Shown: positions 22,817 to 35,068 of the stretch, piece by piece
How the letters are laid out: every line of letters starts with the position of its first letter
Position numbering within the stretch: position 1 is the first letter of the stretch
NCBI GenBank assembly: GCA_014871385.1
Contig: CM026425.1
Location: 8,595,243-8,659,242 of the forward strand
Origin: Ceratodon purpureus
Lineage: Eukaryota; Streptophyta; Bryopsida; Pseudoditrichales; Ditrichaceae
Length of the DNA: 64,000 nt
Direction: 5' to 3'
Notes under the pieces: generated by a model
What the model saw: the letters and a program-made list of their open reading frames with translations, nothing else
What the model was told of the DNA's origin: nothing
Database searches by the model: none
Made by a program: the position numbers and the translations under genes

Positions 22817-23212
22817 AGGTAGTGGTGGCAAAAACCGTGCAGGTCCAAAAACCGAGCAGTAGCCATTAGTGTAGGGTCCCAAAAACTTGTGCAGACTGTT
22901 TCCTAGAAACTATTCAAGAGTGTTGCTAAAACCGTCCATGCCTTAAAAATTGAATGCTTCTGATTGGTGCAAAAGCTATTTATTTTCAGAATCCAACCTC
23001 ACATGAATGTCAAGACTCTATGCTCGGTTTTTGGCCCACCTAAGGCTTGACACTCAAAAATTCATAGGAAATTAGTGACTTACTGAAAAAATGTGTTTTT
23101 TTTGGGATGGAATTGCACTAACTTTGCAGACCATCAAAAAATTCTAAATATTTTGTACCCGTGTTCTAAGTATGCACACCTGAAATTCGCGCGGTTTTTG
23201 CCACCACTACCT
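22817..23212. mobile_element. TIR element A (MITE-like, 396 bp, TA-flanked)
   Basis: Perfect 21-bp terminal inverted repeats (left end AGGTAGTGGTGGCAAAAACC; right end its complement) flanked on both sides by TA. No coding capacity. TA duplication with short TIRs fits a Tc1/mariner-type (Stowaway-like) non-autonomous element; superfamily assignment is inference. Confidence 0.88.
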
Positions 23213-23658
23213 TATCAAAGAACACGACAAGCAGAAAACAACATTTTGGGGAATTGAGGAATTTAATAATGACAAAGTTTAGATCAATGGAACTCCAAAT
23301 TAATACCCCTTTTGTGTACTTTCACATGTAGTCTCAACAAGGCAAGACGCAAAACTACTTAGTGCCGGTTTCAGGCGCAGCGACGGTTTTGAGTACGCAT
23401 CATTCAGACCTGAAACAGGGAAGACCAAACCCCACAGAGCAGAATGTACCATGTCAGTAGATGTATGCCACTACCATCCACATCATCGGTACCTTCCTTC
23501 TCTGTTGTCCAGTGTTGTCTGTCGCAGCGCCCTCACGCCATCGCCATCGCCATCGCCATCGCCTGTGCGTAACCCTCGCCATGCTCTTGCTGCTCACACA
23601 GCACCGGACCGCCTTCCTTCCCCGCGTTCGCTCATCTCATTCTCTTCCGTTTTTCTTC

Positions 23659-24600
23659 CTTTCGAAGGAGATACTAATGTCGCCTAGAGCTTGAGAATTG
23701 GAGTTTCTGGCGTGGGAGCGAGTACGATTTTCCTCGTCCTCGCCGGGTCTCGATTCCGTTCCTGGTAAGTGTTCTTTCCCTGGTTAGTCCCACACTCTCC
23801 CTCCCTGGTTGGATCAAGCAGCAGCTCAAATGCGGTGCAATTTACTTGGTTTTTGTTGGCTTAAGTGATTTTTTCTCACTCTCTGGCTGTCTGCATTTTG
23901 ATTTTGGTAAGGCTAGCTCTCACTCTCTCTCTCTTCGGAAGAGGTATTATCTTCCGCTACAGCTTGGGGATTGGAGTTTTATTGGATGCGAGGAAGTGGA
24001 ATTTTGCTCTTCCTCGTGTTATCTTGATTCTCCTGCTTTGCAAGTGTTCTTTCCCTAGTTAGTCCCGCAGTCGCCCGGCGGGACATAGCTGTTGGAGAAA
24101 GAGGATTTTCTTCTTACGGAGATGATCTAACTGGAATACGAGGGTAATGTGAATTCTCGCAGCTGAATTGCGGTGCTATTTTTTTCTTCTTGCTAGTTCG
24201 CGTGATAAAATTCTTTGTTCTCCGACTGTCCTCCCACTCTTATTGTCCGGTCTCGCATTCTATTTCGGAGTAGGTATTAACTTTCTCTGCGCCTTGAGGA
24301 TTAGAATTTTTTCACATGCGAGGGATTCTAATTCCACTCCTCTTCATTTCTTCGATTCTGCCGTTATTTCAAGTGTTTCTATCTCTAATTAGCACTGCAT
24401 TCTCTGGTCTTCCTGACTAGACATTTTCGTCGGAGAAAACGGCTTTCTTCTTGCAAAGATGAGCTAGTTGGAATATAACGGTGATGCGGATTCTCGCAGC
24501 TGAATTTCGTTGTGACTTTTGAAGCGCCAGCACAAGTGATTAAATTCTTTTCTATCAGGCTGTCCACATTTTGACTTGTTTTTCGATCGGCGCAGGTCCA
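23659..24600. repeat. Diverged tandem repeats upstream of MND1
   Basis: Three copies start near 23659, 23933 and 24264. Each opens with TTCGGA-AGGTATTA-like sequence followed by GC..GAGGATTGGAGTTTT, a GATGCGAGG/TGCGAGGGA motif, TTCTTCGATTCT-like and CAAGTGTTCTTTCCCTAGTTAG-like blocks. The later two share GGAGAAA..GG.TTTCTTCTT and GATTCTCGCAGCTGAATT. Spacing is about 270-330 bp and divergence is substantial. The region is probably promoter or 5' UTR of MND1 (ATG at 24688). A CCATCG hexamer run (about 23538-23560) lies just upstream. Confidence 0.75.
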
Positions 24601-24687
24601 TAGCAACTAGGCGTTCAGTGTAACGTATCTTCTGTCTTACTCAACGGGCTAGAGGAAGCTGCTGCTAATCTTTGTATACACGAAACT

Positions 24688-27416
24688 ATGGTGAGTCTCG
24701 AAACATACAGTTGGCTTGGGTGAATGCTCAATCGCGTTCTGTCTGGGGTTATGATAATGCACTGTTACAGTGCTGGCCTTCTTTTTTTGTATTTTTTTTC
24801 GCAGTTTATCAGTGCTGTTTAAGTTCGATGAGTTTCGGAATAGGTTTGATGAGTAGATTTGCAGTGCAGAATTGATAGACTGCTTGTTGTGTTTCATTCG
24901 TCCAGTCGAAGAAAAGAGGACTATCTTTGGAGGAGAAGCGGGATAAGATGCTTGAAGTTTTTTACGACAGCCAAAGCTTCTTTCAGGTACTTCGATTTTG
25001 CGTTATCACTCTTTGCTAGGTTTTTAGTGAAGAACAGGGATGGGATCATTTGAATTTGTGAGCATTTTCTGGCTCTGAGAGCTGGTAGACTGTCCTGAGT
25101 TTGTGTAGGCAACTCCTGTAAGTGTTGTTCTGTTACTTTTTTGTGGTCATGACCAATGTCTGACGAGTATTGTGGTTACTTCGAAGCTGAAAGATTTGGA
25201 GAAGCTTGGACCGAAGAAGGGAGTTATCAGTCAGTCTGTGAAGGATGTGATTCAGAGCTTGGTGGACGATGATCTTGTTTTCAAGGATAAGATTGGAACT
25301 TCTGTGAGTCATCTGCCACCGTCTCAAAATCATGCTGGCACAAACGTAGGATCTAGAGAACTTTGAAATTTATCCTGCGTATGCTCCCCCCTTCCCCCCA
25401 ATACTCGAGGATGAAACCATCTAACTGGTTCATTTTCCTATTCTCACGTTCATTATGCTATTGGAATCATGAGTAGGTCATTGCTAGTTTTCTTTCACAG
25501 GGTAATGCTCCATAGTTTTTGCATTAGTGGGATAGAGGTGTTGGTTTCTTTTACAAGTTGCAGAGGTGTCGGAGCGTTTTGTATTTAGAGTCCTTCGGCT
25601 ATTCGCTAATGTCTGGGTCGTGTATCTGTTTCAGAATGTTTATATGTTCTAACCTCGTGTTTTTACTAATATCTATTGCAGGTGTATTTCTGGAGTCTTC
25701 CAAGTCGTGCTGGAAATCAGGTATCGTCTGACTTGAGACGTCTTATACGTATTGTCCTTGCGTCGTAGTCGAAGAGGTGTGCTGTGAGTAAGAAGGAATC
25801 TAATATCATGTTGTGTTTGTCTTTGTCCTAGACCTTCTGAATTTGCATCTAGTAAGGATATCATTTGGTACTGAATGTTGGTGTGGATGCAGAAGCTCCA
25901 CTTATCAGTGACATATTTGGTAGCTTTGGATTCCCATCTGGACTCAATTCCAACCTGTCATTAGGCATGTAGTAAATTGAATGCAGTCTGCTGATTAGAA
26001 ATTCTTAATTCGTACATGAATTAGTTTTCCCTCTTTCTCAATGCACCTGTCTTCAAAGAATGGGCGAAACTGGGCACAACAGAGTCATATGTTTTATATC
26101 TGCTTTCGTGCAGCTGAGACAAGTGCGTGCTAGATTGGATACCGATATTGCGGCTTTGAAAAAGCGAGAATCTGAACTGGAGAGCAAACTTGAAAGTACC
26201 AAAGAAGGTCGTGAAGACTCGGTAATTTAGTGTGCCTTTCAAGCCCTACGTCCATCAATCTTTCAAAGTATGTGCGTATTAGCAGCTTATGCATTTGTAC
26301 AGATTGCAGGGAATGACCAATAATTTTGTACAATATTTTACGACCAATTAATCCTGTAGGTGGAAGTTTAAGATTTGGACATGCAACTCTTGACGAGAGT
26401 TTTTAAGCGGTTGTGAGTTTCAATGCGAGAGTTCGGAGTCTATGGCATGAACATAGAACAAGAGTGAGAACAAGAATGAGATTTAGTGACTATCCATGTT
26501 TTCTTGTCCAGGATGAGCGGAATGCTGCTTTGCTAGAGTTGAATGCAATGGAAAAGAAGCACAGAGAGCTCCAGGTATTGTTCCCTGGTGATAAGTGACA
26601 TCAGTACTTGTCTCTTACTTATGACATTACATTAGTAACATTAATTCTATAATTTGTAATGCACAAAGCTTGTCTGGCATGCCAAATCTGCATTTGATTA
26701 GTGTGTTGTACAATGTTATTTCCACAGGAGGAAATCAACAAATATGCTGATAATGATCCAGCAGTATACGAGTCCATGAGTATGCCACTATCCCTTTCTT
26801 CCAGCACCACTAGCGATGTGTTTTGCTCATGCTTCTAACACTTCAAGATTGAACAAGTGAAATTGTGGTTTAGCCGGCCAATTTGATGGTGGTACGCTAT
26901 TATAATGTCAGGAAATGCAACCAGGGTAGCTCACGAGTCTGCTAATCGATGGACAGGTGAGCCTACTGTAAAGTTGTAAACATGTTTCCTTAACATTAAA
27001 GTGAAAAATCATGCTTTGTTTGGGGAAAATTTATATATTTGACCAGAGTTCTACCATCGTGAAATTAAATTATAAAATAAAATAAAATAAAATAATTATT
27101 TGTTTACAGACAACATTTTTGCTCTACAAAAGTGGATTTCCAAGAAATTCCCTGAAGCACGAGACAAGCTTGAAGAGCTGTACAAAGAGGTAGGGATCGA
27201 TTATCACAATCTCTGAATTTGCTTGCTTACTAGTCTGAGAGTCGGAGTAAGGTTATACTGAGCATATTTCCCTTACTGTATGCATTTATTCACAGGTTGT
27301 TTCAGGCATCAGTTTATCCAGCGTGCTGCAGAAAATTCTTAACTTGACGTATCGGTCACCTTTTTGATTGTCCTTGCCAGGTTGGAATTACTGAAGACTT
27401 TGACTATGTGGAGTGA
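24688..27416 (+). CDS. MND1: Meiotic recombination protein MND1
   Basis: Ten coding exons: 24688-24690 (only the ATG), 24906-24986, 25187-25303, 25682-25720, 26114-26221, 26512-26574, 26728-26779, 26912-26956, 27110-27189, 27381-27416; 624 nt, 207 residues, the usual MND1 size. All joins keep frame. The N-terminal winged-helix region reads [20 protein letters not shown], then [20 protein letters not shown] and [14 protein letters not shown] central coiled coil follows ([20 protein letters not shown]...). The conserved C-terminal part is [36 protein letters not shown] and [10 protein letters not shown]. With HOP2 it forms the heterodimer that stimulates DMC1/RAD51 strand invasion in meiosis (family knowledge); it acts in the nucleus. 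The C-terminus stops right after FDYVE, without the tail some angiosperm copies carry. Confidence 0.97.
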
Positions 27417-29331
27417 TCTTGAGGGATGCAGTCTTCTCTCAAGCTTACAAGCCTGCCCATTGGTTGCTGAACTCGTTCCCTGCTCCTCATGCGTGCCCTT
27501 CGACTTTAGCATAACGAGTAAGCACATGACAAGCCCCTTATTCGGACTCGTTGAATTTAGGACTAGATGATCATAGCACCGGAAGGAAACCGGATGTACT
27601 GTGACATACTCAGGAATTCATACTGGACGACAACTTTGCTAGTATGTTACCCACCTTTGCCACCTTTTTAGCCTGATCGCATTCAATTTTAGGGACTGAA
27701 TCCTTTGTATTAATCAAGATACAAAATAAGAGAAAATCATGACTAGTAAGTAGAGCTCTCTTTCCTTCTTGTATACAACAGGTAATACTAGTGAGCGATT
27801 CTCGAAAGCCAGACCAGGTTCAGTTACCTTACGGAATATGGAATCCATCGACTAAGATCCTTGGTTGTTGGATGTAAAGTCTATAATCTGAAAATGAGAA
27901 AACACTTCATCGAACTGTGATAGATATTCGTATTGTTGAATGGAATATAATAAGGTTGTCGAATCTGAATGCAATTCGTGATTGTTATTCTAGATGTGTT
28001 CTAATAATTCCTTTTGTTGATTCAGCGCATCTTGTGGCTCGATATGGGCATCTTGGTTAGTAGGAAGATCCCAGTTAACTGGCATTAGCTTCTGCATACA
28101 CCAAGATAAGAAGACTCATCAACTCAGTACTGAAATAATCTAATATTGAACTTTTATCAATAATTCACCTTATTATTGCGCAGGATGTGCATTTCCTGTG
28201 CAATTGCAAGTCTCTTTTGCATTCATGAGGATGAGGTTAACCAGTGCCATTCTCCGGACAAGGTACAGCTTTACAAGTTACGAGCATCTGTTTATAGAAC
28301 TCAACAAACCGATACAGTAGATCAAAGTTGGAGTGTTCATCTATCTGAAGACCTGAGTCTCAACTGTTCCGATTTGAATTTCTCAAATAAAATTGATGTG
28401 GATGTACATAAGTGTAGCTGACGAGAATGGCAGATATTTAGCAGGAGTTTCTGCCCAGTAAGTTTGCCTGCCACTCAAAATCAGTGAGGGAAGGATATAA
28501 ATAATTAGACTTGTCTACACCAATAGACCCCTGGCAATTGCTACATTGACAACTACTGTAAGTGGTATGTTCATACCTATCTTTCACTTGGTAATTTGCC
28601 AGATTGTTGTCACCGTCCTTGTCCCCTACGATCACGGATCGTACTACGTACATTTGTAGGTCAAATACGGTAGTCTCTTCAATTCTATCCTGTCACGGAC
28701 TTACAATGTCAGCATTCGAGTGGACCTTGACACCTTGTCTTGCTGGTTCTGAAATTTACCGTCAGGGACAACCAACATTTTGGACATGAACATGGCTGGA
28801 CTCCTCTCAGGACTCTGCGATCCGTTTGAACCTGATCAAATTAATAATTGTGGCAGTGTAAGTTGCTGGGCTTACGCATGACCACGCCTCACACAGTGCC
28901 AAATCATCAAATTCATTTTCAAGCCATTATAATACGATAGATCAATAATGTCGAAGGACATCATGCCATTGTGCCACTTGAAGGCCGTACTTCCAGTACA
29001 TGCTCGCTGCAAACTCTGTTTGCAATCTCCGTCTCTATTACGTGGTCCACCCTCCTCCATCGCTGCCTCTCGGGCTCGCCTTTCTCCACGCCCTCCGCCT
29101 CTGGTATTATATTCGATGGCTACATCCTTATCTGCCATCATATAACGTCACCCCCACGTCCCAGCTCCAGCCCATCTTGAAAAACGTGACATTAGAAATA
29201 CAAGCGAGGTCATCAGCCTGGAGGAAAACTGAAATCTCATGGAGGTGAAAGCTGAGCCCGAGTGAGTTTTGAATCACTAGGTGGCGCGAGTGGACGTCGG
29301 AATTTGTGTTTGACTCGTGGAGTTGAGCGCC
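27417..29331. other. Spacer between MND1 and the BAHD gene
   Basis: 3' flank of MND1 and 5' flank of the acyltransferase. One plus-strand open frame (28176-28421, about 80 codons) follows an acceptor-like TTGCGCAG, but I recognise nothing in it. No repeat seen. Confidence 0.4.
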
Positions 29332-31152
29332 ATGAAGCTGATCAGGAGGGATGTGTCGACAGTTTATCCGAGTGAGCCATGTGAGCCGCATGTGATGTAC
29401 ATGTCCGGTGCCGATCATATTGTTCGGCCGCGCCATCTTCCGCTTCTTGTGTTTTATAAGGCTCGCGAAGACGGCGAAGAGGTAACGGTTTCTTGAATGA
29501 CTACATGATCTCCTGCAATATGTCCTCTGACTCTTTTCAAATCGAGTCCATTGCAAAGTTCTCAGTTGATCAGTGCATTCTTGAGTCACAGTAGGAATTG
29601 AGTTTATCTGATCAGGCGTCTTGATGAACGTCTGCCGGAGTTAGGTGCTCTGTTTTGCATCAAATTCCAGTCACCAGATCTTCAGCTAATCCATGCATTT
29701 CAATCGTGCTCTTGATGTAGAAGTGTCGTCGTAAACTTCATCCTTGTATATTTATTGAATGATCCATCACGTTGTAGAGGTCGTCTTTGGGATAGGATTT
29801 CATGAGGAGTATATCGCGTGTAGATGTGCGTATTGATCATGAGAAGTCTTCTGCATCAGGTCATGCCAACCCAGCTCTTGAAGAATTCTTTGTCGAGCTT
29901 ACTCTCGAAGTTTTACCCCGCAGCAGGACGACTGCGGAGGCGGTCGAGTGACCGGAAACTGGAGCTCCTTTGCAACAACGCAGGGGTGGAGTTTGTCGAG
30001 GCGACAGTCGATGGCACCTTGAACGAGTTTGATGGCTTCACGCCGAACAAGTTCTACACGGAGCTGCTGGATCCAGTGCCCGTGGGCTTCGGGGAGGCAT
30101 TCACCGAATTTCCAATTACGTACATTCAGGTAAGACCCAATTTGAGTATATATATACTCACTTTCTAATTTATTTGGGATTTGATACATGATTCTATGAC
30201 ATCGCCTGAAACTTGTGCTTAAGAGGCACTTGTTTTGTGTTTCTATACTCAGGTAACTCGCTTTGCCTGCGGAGGCGTGTCCTTGGTAACCACCATCAAT
30301 CACGCGTGCACAGACGGCCTTTCAGTCAACCAGTTTTTAACCTCATGGTCCGAAGTGGCGAGAGGATTAGAAATGTCAAATCCGCCGTTCCATGACCGGA
30401 CTCTGCTCAAATTACAAACATCTCCAAATCCAGATTTTCACCCGAAAGAGCTCCGATCTCTCGTCAGTGTGCAGCAAGTGACGCCCAATGGCGACCTCAC
30501 ATCCTGGCCTACAGAGCGGATGTTCTTATTCACGCCCGAGCAGCTCAGGCGCGTGAAGAAATTGGCTGTAGGCGCCGGCGAGCATGGCACGTTCACCACA
30601 TTCGAGGCCATCAATGCGCATGTCTGGCGATCCGTCACGAAAGCAAGAAACCTCCCCGCGAACACCCCCACGAAATTCCTCACCACTCTCGACATGCGCA
30701 AGCGTCTCAAACCCAACCTTCCCGAGGGCTACTTCGGCAATGCAATATGCTTCGTGAGCGCTTCATCAACATCCCATGACATTGTCCAAAACGCTCTCTC
30801 GTACTCCGCAAACGTCATCCGAGAAGCGATCCATGGATTCTCCGAAAGCTACTACCGCAACTTCCTCGCATTCGCACAATCGCACCCGCATCCCCTCGTC
30901 ATGAACGTGAACTGGGCGGACAGCGCTGGTCACGACGTATCGGTCTCATCGTGGGCGCGCATGGGCTTCATGAACCTGGACTTCGGATCCGGAAACCCTG
31001 TGTTCTGTGGTCCGGGAAACAATCCCTTCGAAGGCTCCATTTTCATGCTGCCGACCGACAAGGGCGATGGCTTCCTCAACATCTTTGTGTCGCTGAAGCC
31101 TCAGCATATGAAGAATCTCGAATCGGATAAAGAATTTTTCCTTCGTGATTGA
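29332..31152 (+). CDS. BAHD-family acyltransferase (HCT-like group)
   Basis: Three exons, 29332-29481, 29860-30129 and 30253-31152, all phase 0, give 439 residues, normal for BAHD enzymes. Exon 1 supplies the N-terminus MKLIRRDVSTVYPSEPCEPH...LLVFYKA; exon 2 has LSSLLSKFYPAAGRLRR. Exon 3 holds the catalytic HxxxD as H157-A-C-T-D161-G and the structural DFGWG motif as D383-FGSG. The family transfers acyl groups from CoA thioesters to hydroxyl or amine acceptors in the cytosol (lignin precursors, phenolic esters, spermidine conjugates, cuticle components). Substrate cannot be told from sequence alone. The Trp-to-Ser change in DFGWG is uncommon; that motif lies away from the active site and affects folding or CoA binding in tested members. 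The coding region is GC-rich compared with its flanks. Confidence 0.93.
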
Positions 31153-32383
31153 GGAGTTTACTTCACAACTGTGCCATGCAGGTGATGGTGCACAGTACAA
31201 TTTTGTAGGATAGTCACTACTGTGCTGTCCAATTTGTGTCAATTACTGCACAATATATAGTTCGTCTTAGTCTCGTTGTCTGCTTTTGGTGACCCTTGCT
31301 GTAAATCACCAAACGTTTAGTGTAGATTCGTCCTCTTTCCTTTTAGAAGGTATGTATGAGGTCCAATGATATTGGAATTTTTAGCCAAAACTTTAAAGAA
31401 AAATTACATTTAAATGTATTATGTTGGGCATGTATTTTAATCTAACAAAAAATCCAAATTTTAAGGTTGAATCAATCTTCTTTTGAGTTTCAATTTAAAC
31501 TATATTAAAAATAATAATTAGCAAAATAAAACATTCATTCATATAATAAAATATAAAGATAACACTGCTATTTATATATTCTAAAAAAACACTTATATTA
31601 ATCTTTAATTGATCATGACCATTTCTCACCAAAAACACTCAAAAACCTGGCGTTCCTAAAGCTAGAGTGAAAAAAATATAAACAAAGCTCTCTTTGCATC
31701 TTTAACCTTGGGATCTGACTTGAGACTTTTAGTCAATCATGCACAATTTTTTTCAATATTTCTGACCGCGTGGATTAGAAGATTGTAGAGTTTGAAGTAA
31801 GAAGTAAGAAAAATTGTTCCTATATCCTTTTTAAACAGAATCAACAGACTTTGACTTCTCATTGTGTAAGTTTTTTGCACTATACAAGTTGGGGATTTTG
31901 TATTAATATGATGTACATGATGTTAGTTACTTGTGCATCAAATTTTAGTTTTAGCAAATAGGTGTAGTATTGTGAAAAATGTTGTATACAAAACATGGGT
32001 TCATGTTAATGCTAATACTCATTCTATTTTTTTGATAAATCATTTTTTGTTGAAACAAACCATGCAGTCAAAACACATGTTTATGCCTATTGTTGAAGTG
32101 AAAAAGAAGAAAAAAAGAACAAAATCTTTATCTTTTATGTCATAAAGAATTTTTTTCAACGTGACCCAAAACGATGAGAAAACTTTGGCATCTTATAGAA
32201 TGAAAATCTTCCACAATATAAATTTGTTTTTTTGATAATCTCAAAAACAATCATATAAGTTACTTGCATAAAACATCCCAAAGGTAGTTGAAGGATCAAA
32301 ATTTTGGAATTGCCCGAGAAGTAGGAAAATTTGCTTTTTGCACCATACATATTTTTTTCCAATGTCTAGTGCAATGACAAACA
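31153..32383. other. AT-rich spacer
   Basis: 3' flank of the BAHD gene then AT-rich DNA; no gene or element supported. Confidence 0.5.
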
Positions 32384-33318
32384 TTTAGGGTTTTCTACTG
32401 TAACGTGATGGAGGCCATTTCCGTCATAATGTCGTGATGTTGCGACAACTATTCGTCACAACATTATAACAGATCATATTTTTACCATGACGTAGTTAAT
32501 AATAATCAAGTTTAGGATGTGATTACATTGCCCCAATTTGGACACGTAGGATGAAAGACGTCAATGTGTTATGACATATCAGCAAATTAGAGTAAATGTA
32601 AAAAAAATCACTAGCCCTTGTCCACCCACCATGTCCACCTTTGTTTCCATGGTTAGTTGAATTATTCCCTATGGTCAAGCCGATGTTCCCTCCTTAAGAA
32701 CGAGGGGCGGACAATAGAGAACGGGAAGGACAAACAACACCTTTCGAAGGCTCTAGCAGCCTCATTTGGAATTTGAATATTGATTGTAAGGACATTTTTG
32801 ACATCCTCATGAAATGTAAATGCCACAAATGTCTTTGAATGCTAAAAAAAGATGAAAAAGAGGCGGATACAATCCTTGTAAGGTGAAGGAGTCAAATTGA
32901 GGAGGACCATCAAAATATGAGGGCGGACAACATGAAGCAGAAGGTAGATGGCAAAAAAGAGGTTCCCTATGGTTGTGAACAGAGGCCAGACCGTAGGGAT
33001 CAAGAATCAAACGGTAAAGAATGGTGGGGCAGATGATGTAAATAAATAGTGGACTTAGGAAAGTTGAACTATGGTTAGCGTAAAAGATTTATTTTTTTGC
33101 TTAGATTTAAGAATTATAATAACCAATGAGATTTTTGTGCCACAATGGATGTACATTTTGACATTGGATAACTAAATTACTTTACCTATAGAGTCAATCT
33201 TAGCTTGTCAATGATCCTATTTGGACCCTATTGTGTCATAACAATTTACAAAGGGGTTTCTCACAACACGACCTGTCATGACTAAAAGTCACCTCATGAT
33301 TTGTCACAATAAACAACC
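32384..33318. mobile_element. Candidate TIR element with long imperfect ends (about 935 bp)
   Basis: The left end AGGGTTTTCTACTGTAACG...GTCATAA matches the reverse complement of the right end, AGGGTTGTTTATTGTGAC...GTCATGA, over about 50 bp with many mismatches. Both ends also carry clusters of GTCATGAC/GTCACAAC-type words. I could not find a convincing target duplication. No transposase frame is visible. Confidence 0.5.
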
Positions 33319-35068
33319 CTGATTAAGCGCCCGTCATTTCACCATCCTAACACTAATTAACTACTTAACAATTTTTCTGATTTTGCTATTTATTTTATAA
33401 TTTAATTCTATAAAAAAACAACTCACTTAACTAATTATCTAAGCCTAATGCTACCTTTTCAACAAATGTTTTTAGTAGGAATTAACAAGGAGTTTTAGAC
33501 TCCCTCAAAGAGTTATTGGATCATCTGTGTAAGGATTGTGGAATTTCTAAATTCTAGCAATTTTGATATCATGGAATGCACAATGTCCATTGTCAACCTA
33601 CTTATTATTTATCTTCAAGAATCACTGGTTGCAATACAATCTAAGGATATATCAAGTTTTGGTTCAGTGATGAAATATGTATTTATATTTCATAGTTACA
33701 TGAATTTGATTTTCCTTCACTTCTTCTTGCGCTTGAGTTTTGTTGGGGTTCTTAGTAACTTCCTCCAGAAGTTCACGTCCCCAATATTGGAATTGAGATG
33801 TTTTCTTCTTTTCTACAGCTGTCCACTATCCAAGTCAATCAATGATTCAATCGGATATGGTAGTGGTTGAGTTGATTTTTGGCAAAGATAAATGGTGTGT
33901 TGCAATTGTTTTACTAATGCAAATAGAATTTCTATTTTCCATATTTAATGTAAATTTTTACTTGTCCATCAAATCAAATTTAAATGCATACATTTTGTAA
34001 GCGTAATAGGCATAGTAGGATCACCATTTGGTTATTCTAGTTATTTTCAAGTTTGTCAAGGTCAATACTTTTCTTCCATTTTGGTAAGAACGTCTTCCTA
34101 GATTGCATATCTGCACACTCCTCCTCAACCCAACTTTGCATTACTATGTACCTTAGATGATAAGCTTAATGGCACATCGCCATAATGCCATCAAAGTTTA
34201 GAAATGGGCCTTTACACATGGCACATGGTTTCCTTGTTGGAAATAAAATGACAACGGACTGCCACTCGGGCCGCGATCGGAACGAGGTTGGAACTTTGTC
34301 AACAATTAGATAGGGACGCAAGATCCATGGGATTTGAGATTAAGTTTGCATCTTTTATAGCATGTCCTTGAGCCATTCAGTGTTTTCATCTAGGTCCTAC
34401 ATCTTTGGTCTTAAGGAAATTTTGTGGTCTTCCATTGCATCAAAGATCTTTGTGTCTGCATTCTCTAACTTTTGCTCGATGGTCTAAATTTGATCCTCCA
34501 ATCTTCTATATTATCTTTTTTCTTTCTTTAAGTCCACTTCCCACAATCTCTGTAGCTCTCACCGTCGTTGGTTACATACAAGTTACAACATTTTGATTCC
34601 CTCACTGCTCTTTCGACCTAGTACTTGGCCAATGCAAGTTGTCCACCTAACTTGTTCACCTCCTTCTTGAGTTGAGTTTCATAGATTCTGTGGAAGTTGT
34701 CCCTTGCAAGGCCACAAAAGTACAAATGTTTTGATTTCCTTTCCATATGGCCATCTCTACCTTAGTGTTGTTCACCTGATATTTTCCAATATCTATGTTT
34801 ATTCTATTTTTAGCCACTCTATAATACATGCGGCTTGGCTCTCAACGCTCATACAAATCCATCAACTCCTCTTCATGCTTACTTTTCTTGTGATTCCATT
34901 GATTTGCAACATACCTAGCCTAGTTCATAAGGTGATAGTAATAAACCCCTGATTCCAACGTTCTTGCAAAACTTTCCTCAATGTATCCTTGTCTAAAAGT
35001 TTACTTGTTTAATGTATAACTTGTGCCACAACTTTGTCCGAATTGGTTGCAAGATAATAGTAGCATTA
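33319..35068. other. AT-rich region, possibly a decayed retroelement on the minus strand
   Basis: No intact gene. Broken minus-strand frames near 34500-34700 and 35560-35620 read charged, gag-like fragments (for example ETQLKKEVNKLGGQLALAKY and HWRFINGLENISERVRT), which would be interrupted by TIR element B. The evidence is weak. Confidence 0.3.

Noticed and set aside
23451-23694. Two overlapping plus-strand frames upstream of MND1
   Set aside because: Driven by a CCATCG hexamer repeat and pyrimidine-rich promoter-like sequence.
29128-29589. 153-codon minus-strand frame over the BAHD first exon
   Set aside because: The plus strand gives the BAHD N-terminus with correct splice phase; the minus frame is a shadow.
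33538-33870. 110-codon plus-strand frame with hydrophobic residues
   Set aside because: AT-rich DNA yields Phe/Leu/Ile-rich chance frames; no splice context, homology or conserved motif seen.
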